Positions 1 to 13,100 of a stretch of DNA of 64,000 nucleotides are shown piece after piece. A program made the position numbers and the translations under genes. The notes below the pieces were generated by a model. The model saw only the letters and a program-made list of their open reading frames with translations, did no database searches and was not told the DNA's origin. Numbering within the stretch: position 1 is the first letter of the stretch; each line of letters begins with the position of its first letter. The DNA lies in assembly GCA_021234535.1 (NCBI GenBank), contig CM037850.1:18161088-18225087 (forward strand), given 5' to 3'. The DNA comes from Stichopus chloronotus. Lineage: Eukaryota; Echinodermata; Holothuroidea; Aspidochirotida; Stichopodidae.

Positions 1-1792
1 CCTACAATGGAGTAGGGGAGAGGGGGGTGGGGTAGAGGTGGGAAAAGGAGGGGAGGAGTAGAGGTGATCTTAGCATGTGGAAACTGCATATGGTGTTCTG
101 CACCCAGACGCGTGATTCCTGATATCAAGATTGACTGTGTTAATTCGCGTGTATAATACGAATTATTGGCTAAAATAAAAATTGATAGGCTCCTCTGAAT
201 AATGATGATTAAATATATTGATACTTAAAAATGAGTGTATATTTGGAACGTAGACCCCATTCATGCGACAGGCCCCCTATAATTCCAGCTACCCCTCCCC
301 AACTCCCGATTAAGATTAGCCAATTTTGAGACCGTTGTTACTGTTATGTTTGGCGTTTGGTATTAGGCTGGTGCAAACAATGGAGGTTATTAGCAAGGAA
401 TTTGCCAGTTGTTCGGGCGAATAGTTTTCAACCCTAAAGATTGAGATTTGCGCCATTCCCCTTAAAGGCAGCACTCCTTCATGCAAATGTTTATGGAGAG
501 CCAAAAAAAAAAAAGAAAGACAAAAAACAGCGAAGTGATTTGCGTTGTTAATATAAGTAACAATTCTTGCTTCACTGCCTACACACACAGCCTATATAAA
601 CTGCACTGTTGACGCAAGGACGTATTGCCAAGCATTAAATGTGCATAGAATGCAGAACCACACAGTCACAAACGATTGTGCAACCCTGAGTCCGTGTGTC
701 TCCATACTGTAGGGACTATGATGAATTCCCCGCAATGATGGCCAGGACTTGTCGCGCCCCCCCCCCCCCCAACCTTGAAGTCTTACTGTTGGAATGCGAC
801 TCAGGCTGATGGTCGGTGGGTGCATGTGCTCAGCAGAAGGAGTTTGGTGTCGGGGCTGAAGCCTTCTTCTCGCTTCACGTTCCAAATTCATGTGACAATG
901 CCTCCCCCCCCAACCCTCTTACACTTAAACAAAGAAGGAAACTGTTGGGATAGTAGTTAGGAGAGACACTTACACTCTTTTGAGTTGCCTTTCCCAAACA
1001 TCATACATCCTCCGCATATGAACCTAGCTCTGCGTGAACTCAAACGCGTAGTGAGCGGAGGGGGAGGGGAGGGGGGGGGGACTGCGGAGTGGGTATATTT
1101 GTAGTATTTGTTTTAATGTTTTTCTTTTTACATTTCTAGCTTTCCCCTATTTTAATCAGGGAGCTGGAGGACAAGTGCCATTTCCAGCAATCTGGAACGG
1201 AGGTAATTTGGGCCAAAATTTTCTTTTATACGTTTCGAGCCAACCTATGGTGACGCTTCACATAGGAAGTCTTCTTCATAGTTCCCCCTCCCCATTTCTT
1301 GACAAAGTTCCGGTTCCTTCCCTGACTGAACTTGACAGCTGAAATCACTCTGGCCAATTATTCCCTTAGAGTCATTAGAAAGCACAGTCTGAATATAACG
1401 TTTTCCTTTTGCAAGTGGTTGGCACTTATAGTGGAATATTTTTAAACGCCCTCCTATGAGACGGATGAGGTAACGCTGTAGTGAAAACGTTAGGCTTACA
1501 ACCAGTGGGTGAACTCCCGAACTTTGTAATGTGCAACCTTAAGTTCATAAGGAGAGTAAGCTTCAACGAATAGTATATTATAATGTAGCCCCTTCTCATA
1601 GTAAGACCCTCTGAGGTTTTGGTGTCCAGCCGAAGGGAGGGGGTGGTTATGAGCACCCCTTGGGGTACCAGCAAACATCACTCAGAGTACCCGGGGAAAC
1701 CTCTCAGAAAAAAAAAGTGTTTAAGAGTAATGAGGGGTTGGTTCTTCATTTTCCTATGATGGGCAAATCGAGGATCGTTAACGATCATACGA
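1..1792. other. Intergenic, no gene seen
   Basis: Begins with a purine-rich G/A stretch (1-66). It contains C14 at 757-770, C9 near 903-911 and G10 at 1071-1080. Open frames are short and unlike known proteins. Confidence 0.6.
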
Positions 1793-1882
1793 TTTTCGTA
1801 TTACGGTTCCCTAGACAAGTTTCAAATGGTTGGGAACCACCTTTATATACATATATACATCTAGGGAACCTTAATACGAAAA
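1793..1882. repeat. Near-perfect 23-bp inverted repeat (hairpin)
   Basis: Arms at 1793-1815 and 1860-1882 pair at 22 of 23 positions (TTTTCGTATT...GTTCCCTAGA against its complement) around a 44-nt loop. The loop itself holds TGGTTGGGAACCA, a second small hairpin. It could be a small foldback element or a structured RNA gene; nothing distinguishes these. Confidence 0.7.
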
Positions 1883-2655
1883 GTGTAACAAGGAGCGTAC
1901 ACTTTATAATTGCGATTTTGTAGTTTCATCGTCTTCTGGTCTAACTGGTCGATGCTGACGCCAAGACAAGAGAATTTTTAACTGGGGACGGTGATTCGTC
2001 CCTTGTGTCATTTTCTATGGAAACTCAACTGCTCAGTGCGACATAATGCTGCCTAATACGGCATCACATAAAACCGAAATACAGCATGTGTTCAATGTGT
2101 GGTATCACTATCACATTGGCGCATGTGAATCTGTTAAGCAGAGAGGACCTAAAGATATTTAACCGTTCGCTTCCAGTGGGAATTCTCATAAAGCCCCGGC
2201 GATTGATAATTCTGGCATGTAAATCAAGAACCTCGAGTGGAAGTTATTTTAGTATAACGGAAATCCTCATATTTTATACTATATACCGTCGGTTGGTACT
2301 CTTATTGAAGGGGGGGGGGGGCATATACAACAAACTTGTCCAATTATATTACGGGTAGCATGACTGTAAAAGATAATGTCTATTTTTTTTTCTTTTTTTT
2401 TCTTTTTTTTTGTTTTACACGGTTTCAGTTTCTGAAATATAAAACTTTATAGTACTGTTCCTAGGTAGGCTGGACTTTTGATTGAACCTGTGAAAACCTC
2501 TGAACAGTCTTCCGGTCCTCAGATCCTGCTGGAGGAAACGATGAGTTAACACCAATATTTGACCTTTGACCCTTACGAAATCCAATCCCTGGGCTAAATG
2601 CAGGTACGTGATCATTTTCGAGTGATGATGGTGTTCGAACCGTTTACAGATAGTT
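1883..2655. other. Intergenic, no gene seen
   Basis: AT-rich, with G12 at 2310-2321 and a T-rich (T8-9 C)n tract at 2383-2411. No coding similarity. Confidence 0.6.
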
Positions 2656-3010
2656 AAAGTTGGAATATGAGTTGCAAAACTGACAATCGGCTGGTCACCT
2701 ACTTTTTTGTTCTTTGTCAGTGTTTCAGGGAAGAGAAAGTAAGGGAAAAGGTTACCTGTCACAAAATGTGAAAGAGACTCATGCACTCATCTTTCAGATA
2801 TTTGAATGTGAAAATTGTCCCGACATTTTTGTTGGCCCCGCAAAATTCAGGCTCTCTAAGAAAGAAATCATAGCAGTCAACCAATCACCATTACTTAAGT
2901 TGGAATCCAACACACCGATAGGAATATTCATTTATGCAAAAATGGGGCCTTTTTTGTGGTTTTGAGATATTGACTTTCACTGACAAATTTACAACTCATA
3001 TTCCAGCTTT
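2656..3010 (+). mobile_element. 355-bp TIR element, full copy A of a three-copy family
   Basis: Terminal inverted repeats of about 23 bp (AAAGYTGGAATATGAGTT core) occur at 2656-2678 and 2988-3010, matching at about 21 of 23 positions. The interior (TTTCAGGGAAGA..., CAGATATTTGAATGTGAAAA..., TTGACTTTCACTGACAAATT) recurs at 42301-42614 and 61098-61311 in inverse orientation. There is no transposase, so it is a MITE-like non-autonomous element. A target-site duplication is not clear. Confidence 0.7.
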
Positions 3011-3467
3011 GAGACCCTGTTCATCGTTCAAAACAGATTGAACAATCAATCAAGGTCTTGTAGGGGGGTCAAGCTAGGGTGGTGGTGGGGCAGGGTGGTC
3101 GGGTAAGGGATGGAAGGAAGGGGGGAATGGAGGGTGGAGCCTCGTCATTTGGAGGCTAGAACGGTTGAAGTGGGTGTCCTTTTGATCTTCTACCCCTGGC
3201 CATGGTGGTTGTCGTCACCTTACAACTGTATTCCTATCATCTTCGATGTAGCTCTACAATCTTCACGAGTGACGTTGGTCCAATTTCAGGTTCAGTGTTT
3301 ATATACTTCTTTGATCTCGTTTAGGAACAGAGGGATGAGGCGACGCCAGCAGGGATACCCTCTAAACTTGCAAACGAGTGAAGTGAAAAGTGCTTCAAAA
3401 CTATGATTTTGATCATCCACCGAGTAGTTGGTTTCAAGGATAAATATTCAGCCCGTACTCTCTATAA
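3011..3467. other. Intergenic, no gene seen
   Basis: G-rich stretch at 3061-3135 (GGGGTGG-type). The open frame 3110-3406 has no recognisable features. GTGAAGTGAAAAGTGC near 3380 is related to the palindrome motif of the next block. Confidence 0.5.
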
Positions 3468-3678
3468 ACTCCAGACAAGTGTGTACGTGACCCACTCGTA
3501 GTAAAAATGAATTTCACCCACAACGAAGTGAAAACTCACTTCAAATGCATGGAACGATATTTCATACATGGAGTGAAATATCGTTTTTCTTTTAGTAAAT
3601 TTTCTCTCCATTTCCGGTAAAATCCACTCTTACTACTAGTGTATGTATACACACACTTTTTGGAGTGAATTTTCACTC
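3468..3678. repeat. Nested foldback element with four palindromes
   Basis: Long inverted arms (3468-3518 and 3616-3666) match imperfectly. Inside are GAAGTGA-AAAC-TCACTTC (3525-3542) and ACGATATTTCA-9 nt-TGAAATATCGT (3554-3584, perfect 11-bp stem). The right edge is the palindrome GAGTGAATTTTCACTC (3663-3678). It probably is a MITE with long terminal inverted repeats. Confidence 0.6.
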
Positions 3679-6600
3679 GAAATCATCGTTTTCAAGCAAA
3701 CCGATGTAGGGTTAGTAGAGGAGGGAGGTGATATATAAACAGGCCAAATATATGTCAGTCATACAGACCTTTACATTAGGCTCGTAGCCAGAAAACCAAT
3801 TTGGGCGGGGAGCCTATGGGGGGGGGGGGGGTCACATCAATGTTGTTTTGCTTGTCTGATTGGAAGGGTCTAAGGTGTCACCCTTGCCTGTGAGAGATGT
3901 TTGCCTTTTTTCAAGGGTTCTAGATGCAAAAGTTTTCCACTTTTTTTCTCCGTGTATTTGTATTCCAAAAATGCAGAACCTTTTAAGTTGTATTGACAAG
4001 TTTCTTACTTTCTTTTTTGGTGGGTGTGTGTGTGTGTGTGTGGGGGGGGGGGGTTACCCTCGTGCTCCCCTGTCTCTACGTTCCTGCTGTAGATCCTTTT
4101 TCAAATACCGAATATCAATCCGTCGTTAAGGAGTTTCAGGATTTTGCCATCTGTTGTTGGGTAACTTCTAATCCTTCGACGATGCGAATAATAAACAATT
4201 ACGTATATATAAGGGGAAATATGGCAGACCTTTCCTCAGTGAAACCGAGGTATTGTGAAAAAAAAAACTCAACTGTATGTCGTGGATTTGTTTCAGTGTA
4301 ACGAGTATTGCTATTATGTAAATGGCAGGCAACCAAAACATCCTTGTTTCACGATGGAGGCTATATACAGGCTAAGTCAATCGAAAGAACATGAGACCCC
4401 ATCGACTCATTTTATATGTCCTTATTTCTCACTTCAATGTTTTACGCAAAACACAATGAGATTAAAGTGGTTGCATGTGCACCAAAAAAAAACAAAACAG
4501 AACAATAAGATTATGTTTTCAAGTTTTTCATTATGTTTAAATGTACACGCGAGGTTGTACATGTGCGGAATATGTCTTTCAATAATGACGGTAACAACTT
4601 TGAAGAGCGACGGAAACGGGCATAAAAAACAGTGAAAAAGATAAATCATAACTAAAAATACTTATTGTGAGCTCCTGTATAATGAATATGCAACAGGACA
4701 GGTTTTACTGCCACTTAAAACATCAAAAACATACTGTTCAAATCTTCGATCTGTGATCGGTGTCGGGAATTGTACGAAGCACTCTGCTTACAAATGATCT
4801 GTACAGACTGATCGCCTCATTGCCGGCGTCAATTATAAGTTGTTTTGACTAGATGAATATTCATTACCCCTTAGTATATACTTCCATTGGTTCGTTCAAA
4901 CCAGCGTATGGTTAAGTTGCACGAAAACCGTCAATCACCGAACATTATCGCATTTTACACTGTTTATCTGGAAGGATTTGAAATCATTTTGGATAATTTA
5001 CCACCTGAAACTTATTTATTATCGCAAATTGACTGAATGGTGCAATTAAAAAGGCATAACTTTTGGACATGAAATTTTAATGTTTTTTTACTTTTTGCTT
5101 ACGCACGCATTCGCTTTAAAAGATGGAGTCACAATACTATCAGTCTTTTCCTCATATATCATGTGTTCAATGCACTATAAGATCATTCCTATATTTACCC
5201 GGCTTAGTAACAAAGCCATCTCGCGCGTGCTTACCTTGGCTGCGACAATAGCGCGTGATGATCAGTTACGCTAACATGTGCCTACACTCGGGTATTCCCC
5301 CCGTTCGGTTACGGCTGTGTGTTTGTAACGCACGGAAGCCTATACCGTCATCACAATATAGACCGTATTTTGAAAGCTCATGTTCGTTATTCATAACTCT
5401 TTAAACTGCACTGCGCTGCTTATTAAAACGATTTCGTTTTTGCTTTGTATAGGTATCAGGGCAAATGATGTAATGTAACCACGTGACAAACCAGTTGTTC
5501 TCATATGCCTGTTGTATATATATACCTTTATAGTTGTGGACGTCGTGTCCTGTTAAAGAGGAAGATTAAAGGTCGATTTGAAAGTTGTATGTATAACCAT
5601 CGCCGCAAATAAGGACAACATCCCCTTCCCTATCCTCTATCCTTATAGCAAAAGAAGTCCAACTGGTTTAATGGTGTGAAAGGGAAAAAAAAAATGTTCC
5701 AGTAAGTTGGAAAAGTCCATTAAAACCTGGTCATGAGGACCTGGCAAGATTGCGCAACCTATTTTCACCAGGTGTAAATTCTTCTCCGCGGTAAAAGCAA
5801 CAATTTCGGTTAACTGTACACCCAAACAAAACCATTGTCAAATTCTACCAGACGTAGTAATGATAACAGATATGAAACCTGCTGACGTCAAAGTGAGCCT
5901 GCGATTAAAACTAAGGATCTTTACTTAAAAAAAAAAATTATGATGACTCACCTGATTCTTCAGCATTCCTCTAAAATGGTAGATCAAGTACAGGGGGAGG
6001 GGGGTAAGGGGAATAACAATAACATAGACGTGGGAGATATATGAGACCTCAGTGGGATAGTGGGGGTGTAGTGAAAGAGTGCATGGAGTAACTGAAGTAA
6101 ATATCGGAATTCATGAGATCGGGACAACGGCTTTACCATATACAGTCTTTCGGAGTACGTGGAGTGCACTTCAAATTTCGTTTACCTCATCATATGATAT
6201 TTATATGACATGACCATTAATAGATTTGTGACGTTTGCTGCCTGTCACTGTGAGTATGAAAGTTACCGAAGGAATTAAGTGTAATTAGTGTTTGATTAAG
6301 CTGAGTCGGAGGAGGGGGAAGGTGGGGAAAAGGTGGGGAAAAGGTGTGGAAGGATGAATCATACCAGTCTGTCTTCACCTACACCGATTGACTACATGAA
6401 TATAATACGAGAGGGTGACAAGGATGTTCGGATTCCGTCATTGCTGAAACACGAGCCATCTTCACATTGCACCTGTAACACGTAACCAAACGGTCAAATG
6501 TTCTTGGAAGAGGCGGCACCTTGTACCAGTACGATTTTGTTAAACAAGGAAACTTCTTGTGACGTTTTCGCATTTTTTATTATATTTTTACTTTCTTTTT

Positions 6601-9520
6601 TTTTTTGAGAGAGAGAGAGTTTGGCATATCTCCCGAACAGATGTGGTAAAAAAAATCTGACAAAGATAAACTCTGTCTTTAGAAAGAAAAAGAAAAGCGT
6701 TAATATTTTAATTCTTCTCAATAGTTGACGTCCCATAGATAAGATTCTTGCGTTAAGTATGTGTTTTATTATGCCTGTTGCTATTGCAGAAATTTAGAAT
6801 GTTATTGCAGATTGAAGGTCACCAATATCTATACCTGCAGAGTTTAGATAAACATTAATGACCTTTAACCGAACAATTTTCCTCATTCAAGTGTGATTCC
6901 TTCACAGCTTATAAGATGTCGCAAGAAACGTATAGCCGACATCCTTGAAAGCGGCAATCAAAAATTGAGTTTCCTGAATAATGCACTGATTCAAGAAGAA
7001 AATCGCGTTTATTAATCGTAACATTCCCAAAACATGCGACGAAAGATGATATACTACAGAAATTTTAACTTTGCAGCCTTTTTTTAAGACTGCATTTTAC
7101 GAAGTGATGTTATACAGACCAAAAGGTTTGTTGCAGGTGAATGTTCTGTGGAATGTTTTGGGAATGTTGCTCGTGTATAGAGCTTTTTGCAGGGACATCA
7201 CGTTTCCCATGGAAACGCCTTACTGGATGGAAATCAGAACAACGTGCTCACAAACGCTCACTCGGCGCCGTACCGTACCGTGCGGTGATGGAACGCTGCT
7301 TATTACCAACCATCTGCTTCTTTCTTCATTTGCAGAAAATTGGTGGAACGTCAGCCCGGGCCTGTTGCCTCTCCTATTCCTACAGCCTATGGCTACGGAC
7401 TTAACAATCATTTGCTTTCTATGACCGGTTACACAATGAAAAATATGAAAATATCGTAATAACCACCGCGCATTGCTATTGAAACCGTGCTGCCTGGTAC
7501 TAGTTACACGAAACACTGATTTCATCCAATATGGCGGCGTAACAACAGTCACGAATTATGACGTTACGCACAAAACTTCTATGCAGACCTTAAGATGTGA
7601 AATGCATATCTTTTGCACCATGAATATCTGATAACTGCAATGACTGAATATAGTTCGCAACCGTACGCCACGTACAGCACAAAGGTTCAATTTACGTCAT
7701 TTTCCATTGTTAAGGAATATTTAAATAAAAAAGATTATGATTTCCATTCCATGGTAAATTTGCAGGAGAAAGATTCATGTGTTTTTTTTTCTTTGTGTAA
7801 TCTGCTAAAAGGGGGGGGGGGGGGCTTATAGGGGTTTTAAACCCTTATATATAGTATTTGTGCTTAAACCACGAGGTTAAATTCTCACAAAATCATCGGT
7901 CGCATGGCGACCTTGAAACATCCATACTTTGTACACCGTAAGGAAAGTCCCGTTTACATTTTCACAAACTGAGATCATACGTGCGAATGTAATTCCTAGT
8001 CGATGCTGCTGCTATAAGGTCCTACATAACACGGATATACAGTATAACTTGCTTCCTACTCATGAAAGGGTGGGGGAGGTCTGTAACAGGGGAAAGATGA
8101 AAGCAATTGTTGAAAATCCTCTGAATCAAAAAGTTTCATTACAATTGACACTAAAGTAAGATGTTGTGATTCAAAATGCCGATTTTTTACTTTCACTTTC
8201 AGCCCCCACCCCCTCATCCCCCTACCTCACTATATGAGAGTGCAACCTGGAATGTAGAAAACAGTGAATAAATGCTGGTCTTCCACAAAAGTCTTCTATT
8301 TAATGTCACAATTTCTGGATTTTACCATCCCCCAGATCCTCTCCCCACCCACAAGCATTCCACCACTTTAAAAAAAAAAAGGTGTAGTCAAAATTACAAC
8401 CACATTTTCAACAGAGAATACACACAACGGATATGTTGACAGGCACAGTTACACCTCAGGTTTCAACATAGTGTCACTGGATGTACGACAAGGAATGGTA
8501 TGTTTCAACTCTTTTGTGTAATACCCTTCAGTTTAGTTACAAATGATATCTCTCTCGCTTTGGGAAAGTATGCAAAAGTAATTGGTGTAGAAAAACAAGT
8601 ATGGATTCTGGCTATGTGGTGATGCGACTGACCTATGTCAAAACTATGTTAATCTGAACGTAAGTACGGCATATATCTTGATGTTCGTTAGGGCATTCAA
8701 CTATAATGATAATTACCCTACGGCAACATTCAATTTTTTTTTAAATTTTATTTGCTGTATACAGGTCGGACAATCACTCGATAATTGATTCTCCTGATCA
8801 CCAATATATCGGGGAATCTATCGTCTTGCCTTATTAAACGGTATATGGTCCGACGGTCTCGTATATAGGCCTATTAACTGAGTTCATCCACTATGGCTAT
8901 GTCATAAGACCTCCCCCAATTCACCACGGTTCGACGGTATACCGGTATATGATTAATCAATGCTCGTGTGTTTTGTTTTTATTGGTTTGTAAATGACAAC
9001 CATTTATTTTGCTATCATCCACTTCACGTAGTTAAAGACGGATACAGCTGGATTTATACACAACCTATGTTACCTTTCCGTTTCCTCCTCTGCATTTTTA
9101 TAATTTTTAAGTTTTCATTGAATTAAGGACGATTAAGTTCGGGGATTGATGATCCGATATCAATATTCGGGTTATCAACTTTCGCCTCTCACGGTCTTTT
9201 ATTTTCAATCGGAAATTGACTTTTATTTTATTTTTTTTTATCCCTAAGAGGTGAAATTAAAAGAGAGGACCCTGGCCCACTGAGAAAATTCTAATCTTTC
9301 AAAACCTCACTCACCAAATGGCGTCAATACATACTCACACACATACACACAGACGGCGGACACATGCACACAGACATGAGCAGGCGAAGTTTTAAACTTT
9401 TACAGTTTTAAGTGGCTGGATCGCACATTCTACACATAACCGACCACGTTTCCAGAACTAACAATATGGCTGATCACAATTTATAGGAATATATAAATCA
9501 ATTTAACAAAATCAGGTCCG
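3679..9520. other. Intergenic, no gene seen
   Basis: Contains G14 at 3818-3831, (TG)n followed by G12 at 4024-4053, AAGGTGGGGA repeats near 6319-6350, T-run plus (GA)n at 6594-6620 and G14 at 7811-7824. Frames on both strands around 7071-7552 are open but overlap each other and show no family motifs. Confidence 0.55.
4024..4053. repeat. Composite (TG)n-G12 microsatellite
   Basis: About nine TG units run directly into 12 G. The same composite occurs at 9727-9772 and 22263-22296. Confidence 0.85.
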
Positions 9521-9797
9521 TATGCAGCTTTTTCAGTGGGGGGGGGGGGGTCGATTTTACCACAAGTGGAACATTTTACCCTACCATTATGACCGACTGG
9601 TGCCGAAGACACATGCAAAGAAAGGTTAAGTTGAATGCGTCAGATAGTTATCAGATAGACCTAACTTTTCGTTATATATGTCGCTGACGTAGGCCTACCA
9701 TCATAGGCTGAGCGGAACTCCAGATCTTGTGTGTGTGCGTGTGAGTGTGTGTGTGTGTGGGGGGGGGGGGGGCTTCGTCCCCCTGGATACGGGTCTG
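9521..9797 (+). mobile_element. Repeat element, left copy of an inverted pair
   Basis: Starts TATGCAGCTTTTTCAGTGGG and ends CCCTGGATACGGGTCTG. It contains G13 (9538-9550), CACAAGTGGAACATTTTACC, GGCTGAGCGGAACTCCAGAT and a (TG)n-G14 composite. Its reverse complement recurs at 10001-10196 with a shorter middle. The GGGGCTTCG.CCCCCTGGA-type end is a motif I associate with widespread short repeats in marine invertebrates. Confidence 0.65.
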
Positions 9798-10000
9798 AAA
9801 ATTGTTACGCATATATAGAATTCATTAACGTTGTTGTCACTATTGTAAAGTCCGAAGTGTATTAGAGAGGACGTTATGCGCGTCTGACACGTCACTATAT
9901 CAACCCACTGCGAACTTTCCTCGAGTCTATTGTCTATTGAGAACATGCCGTCTACAACATTATCAACATACGGTGCTTTGTCTCCATTCATAATCTGCAG

Positions 10001-10196
10001 CAGGCCCGTATCCAGGGGGGTTCAGGGGGTCCGGACGAACGCCCCACAAGATCTGGAGTTCCGCTCAGCCTATGATCATATGCCTACGATAGAAGCATGT
10101 GTAATGAGCTTTCATTTGTCGGTCATAATTGTCGGGTAAAATGTTCCACTTGTGGTAAAATCGAACCCCCCCCCCACCCACTGAAAAGGCTGCATA
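10001..10196 (-). mobile_element. Repeat element, right (inverted) copy
   Basis: Reverse complement of 9521-9797 at both ends and in the AGATCTGGAGTTCCGCTCAG segment. The middle is about 50-60 nt shorter and lacks the TG microsatellite. The two copies are separated by about 200 nt of unrelated sequence (9798-10000). Confidence 0.65.
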
Positions 10197-13100
10197 AGAG
10201 CCTGTGCAGGGAGTGGGGAACCAAACGACACCATGTACACAGAGAAGAGGGGTGGAGGATCATGTGACCAGATGATATTTTTCAACCCCTTCAATCCATC
10301 ATCATAAAGGCAGCTAAGTCGCGGAACTGATGATATTCCACTTTTAGCTCTTTAAGTATACTCATGGCGAATGAAAAGCTGATTAAGATATCGTACCAGA
10401 CCTTAAATGACAAACCCGTTTGGGGAAAGACATGCTGTGACCACCCCCCCCCCCCCTTCCTTTGAATGTTGGTTAGTATGGAAACCATTCACATATATCC
10501 CTGCAACGTATAGCCTTTACCTGTGAGAATTTCTTTTTTCCCAAGAACGGAAAAGATAAATCATGTATATGGATGCAGCATGTGCATTATATGTGTTTAT
10601 ACTACCATTCAGTTTGCATTGAGTCTGGCGGACTGACGAACAGGCCGGAAGTCCAGGCCTCTGATCACCCTCTGAGATAACCGTGATAGGTTTATCATCG
10701 ATAACGAACTTCCGGGTGCCCCTTCCTTGGGAGTACCGTCCTTCGGGTTGCCCTTCAAAGGCACTACCGACAATTGAAGGGGTTCTCTTAAATGAAAGAG
10801 AATAACTTTCCACCGCGGGCATTTCAAACCCCGTTACAATATCTTGTTCGTAATACAAGCAAGATATTGCAGTTTGAAGAATGACTTCTCTGCATGGTCA
10901 AGAAAGAATTTCCGGTTGCATCAATTGGTTACCCACAATGTCACGTGACAGTAGCAAATTATTGCAAAAAGCCTTTGTTTTTCTTTGAAAATGATGCCCT
11001 CGTTTAGCGTTTAGATTGGGTATCCCTTAATATTATGGAAATCAAGGTCACAGTGTCTAATTGTCGTATGTCTCTTATAAGACAGTCAAGATTACAAAGA
11101 AATACGAAGAATATTCAAGTATAGCTGTACATGTGCCTGGGGGGATATCGCAAAGTTATCGCAATGTACCTTTTAGAAATGAACGTTTCCTTAAAAAAAA
11201 TCATAACTTCGGAAACGAACATGCTTTTGAGATACACTTTTTATCAAAATAAAAAAGGATTCTTTATTTTTATTAAGTATCAATTTTCTTTAGTGGCCAA
11301 TCCCTTTAATTAAAGTCGTGTTACACATTAATTCAACAAGACCTTTAACTTTTGAATTAGGGTACATATGGTAGGGTTATGACAATCTTACATTCTGTGT
11401 TTCTTACCAGGAAAAAAAAAAAGGTCCATACATTCCTTGCTTCCTTTTATTAGATCACAGATCCGTGTTTATTTCCAACCTGTAGTCTGCAAGATACATA
11501 ATCTCAATGCATAATACAACGTGCATTGCGGTATACTTAACCTACTTCATATTTGGGTAACTCATAATCTTCTAAAAAGCGGAAAAATAACCTTTTTTGC
11601 TGCTACCATAGAAATAGATAAACGAGGATGACGTCATGGAATAATAAGTAAAGCCCAAACTTGGAAAAGCAAATGGCGATCGAATGCAACGTCGCAACAC
11701 AAATCCAACGGAAAGTTTAGGATAATATAACCCCCAAACAGCTAAACGCTGGAACGCAGTTTTTCCCTGAATATCATCAGGTTAAGGAAGGATTGCTTAA
11801 ACGGTTGTATTTACTTCTGTTTCCCTCTCCTTAAAGATGTATAGTTAGATATCGAACGAAAAAAAATTCTCGAAACGAACGTGTATTATGTATGGCCAAT
11901 GCTGAAGTAGGCCGCTTGTTTTATGTACAGGCAAAGACGCAATTGTTTCGGCTTCAAATTTAATCAGGGTGCGAGTAGATAGCACGACGTCATGACGGCT
12001 ATGCATACGACAGCCATTGTTCCATACCAGTTCTGCGAAAATATTATACTGGCACAGTATCTTTTTTTTCTACATGCTTTATTGCGTGAGGATTATGTGA
12101 TCATATCTGACAAGATAGGCGAATTTTATGTTCTGATTTTTGTGAATGGCGAGTCCCTGCAAACTCTACATGATTATTACTAAAATCTGATGAAACTCAG
12201 AAAATAAGCTCGAGCAATTTTCCTAGAATACACATGCTAATACCTTATAATATATTCTAAGAAATGTTAATTGTTACTTCATATTCCCTTTCTTTTCCTT
12301 TCTTTGGGACGTCCAAATGGTAACTTCTACAGAGCAGGTCTCAATCAATTTCATTTTTTCCCACTGCAGTGAGGCTGTTTGAGGCTGTTTTCATAGAAAA
12401 CCTCGGCCTCTAGGTCAATCGGATTAAAGTTCCAAACTTTACGTAACAACACGTGGGTTCAAAGCAAAGCAAACAACATGTTTCCACGATTTTTATTATT
12501 TGTATTTTTTTAAATATTTTGTTTCAGACAACCACATATCCTCTTTTTTAACACTGTATACATCCCTCGTGTTGTTCTTCAGCTATATCCGGCTGTGCAA
12601 ATCTTTGTCTGGAGAAGTGCAATTATAGAGCCTTTATTGGGATCACTCGAAGCCAGTATACATGCCCGTGCTGGTTTATCGATTAACAGAATATATTTAT
12701 CAAATTATATTTGAAGCTACAGAATTCACGCAATTATGTATGGATAAGTGCGACGGGATGACGGTTGCCAAAGCTTCACTCCATGACCCACTGTCCTCGG
12801 ATGAGTCAGGTGAGACTTTGAACCCCGTGATCCTTCCTAGATTTCAAAGGAATCCTCTCCTCCTTTATAGGAGGGTTTTACACTCATGAAAGGCCCCCTC
12901 CAAGTTCGGAAAAGGCTAGATTCGCCATTGTAGCAAAGTGGAGTAAGCCTAATTCAAGGGTAAAAGAACACCTTATTGAAGTTTGATCATTTTTGTTCTG
13001 ATATTCTCCCGCCATGGGACATTTTAAAGGCCCGGCAAGTTCCCCCAGTCTCGACTCTCACAAGAGGCGCTCCATTTTTCTCTCTCTGTTAAGAGAAGAG

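Noticed and set aside
2626..2650. TTCGAACC as tRNA T-loop
   Set aside because: The flanking bases do not pair and no acceptor stem is found.
2714..2965. Similar short 'proteins' at about 2.7 kb and 42.4 kb suggesting a gene family
   Set aside because: Both are translations of the same TIR element interior; copies have frameshifts relative to one another and no conserved frame.
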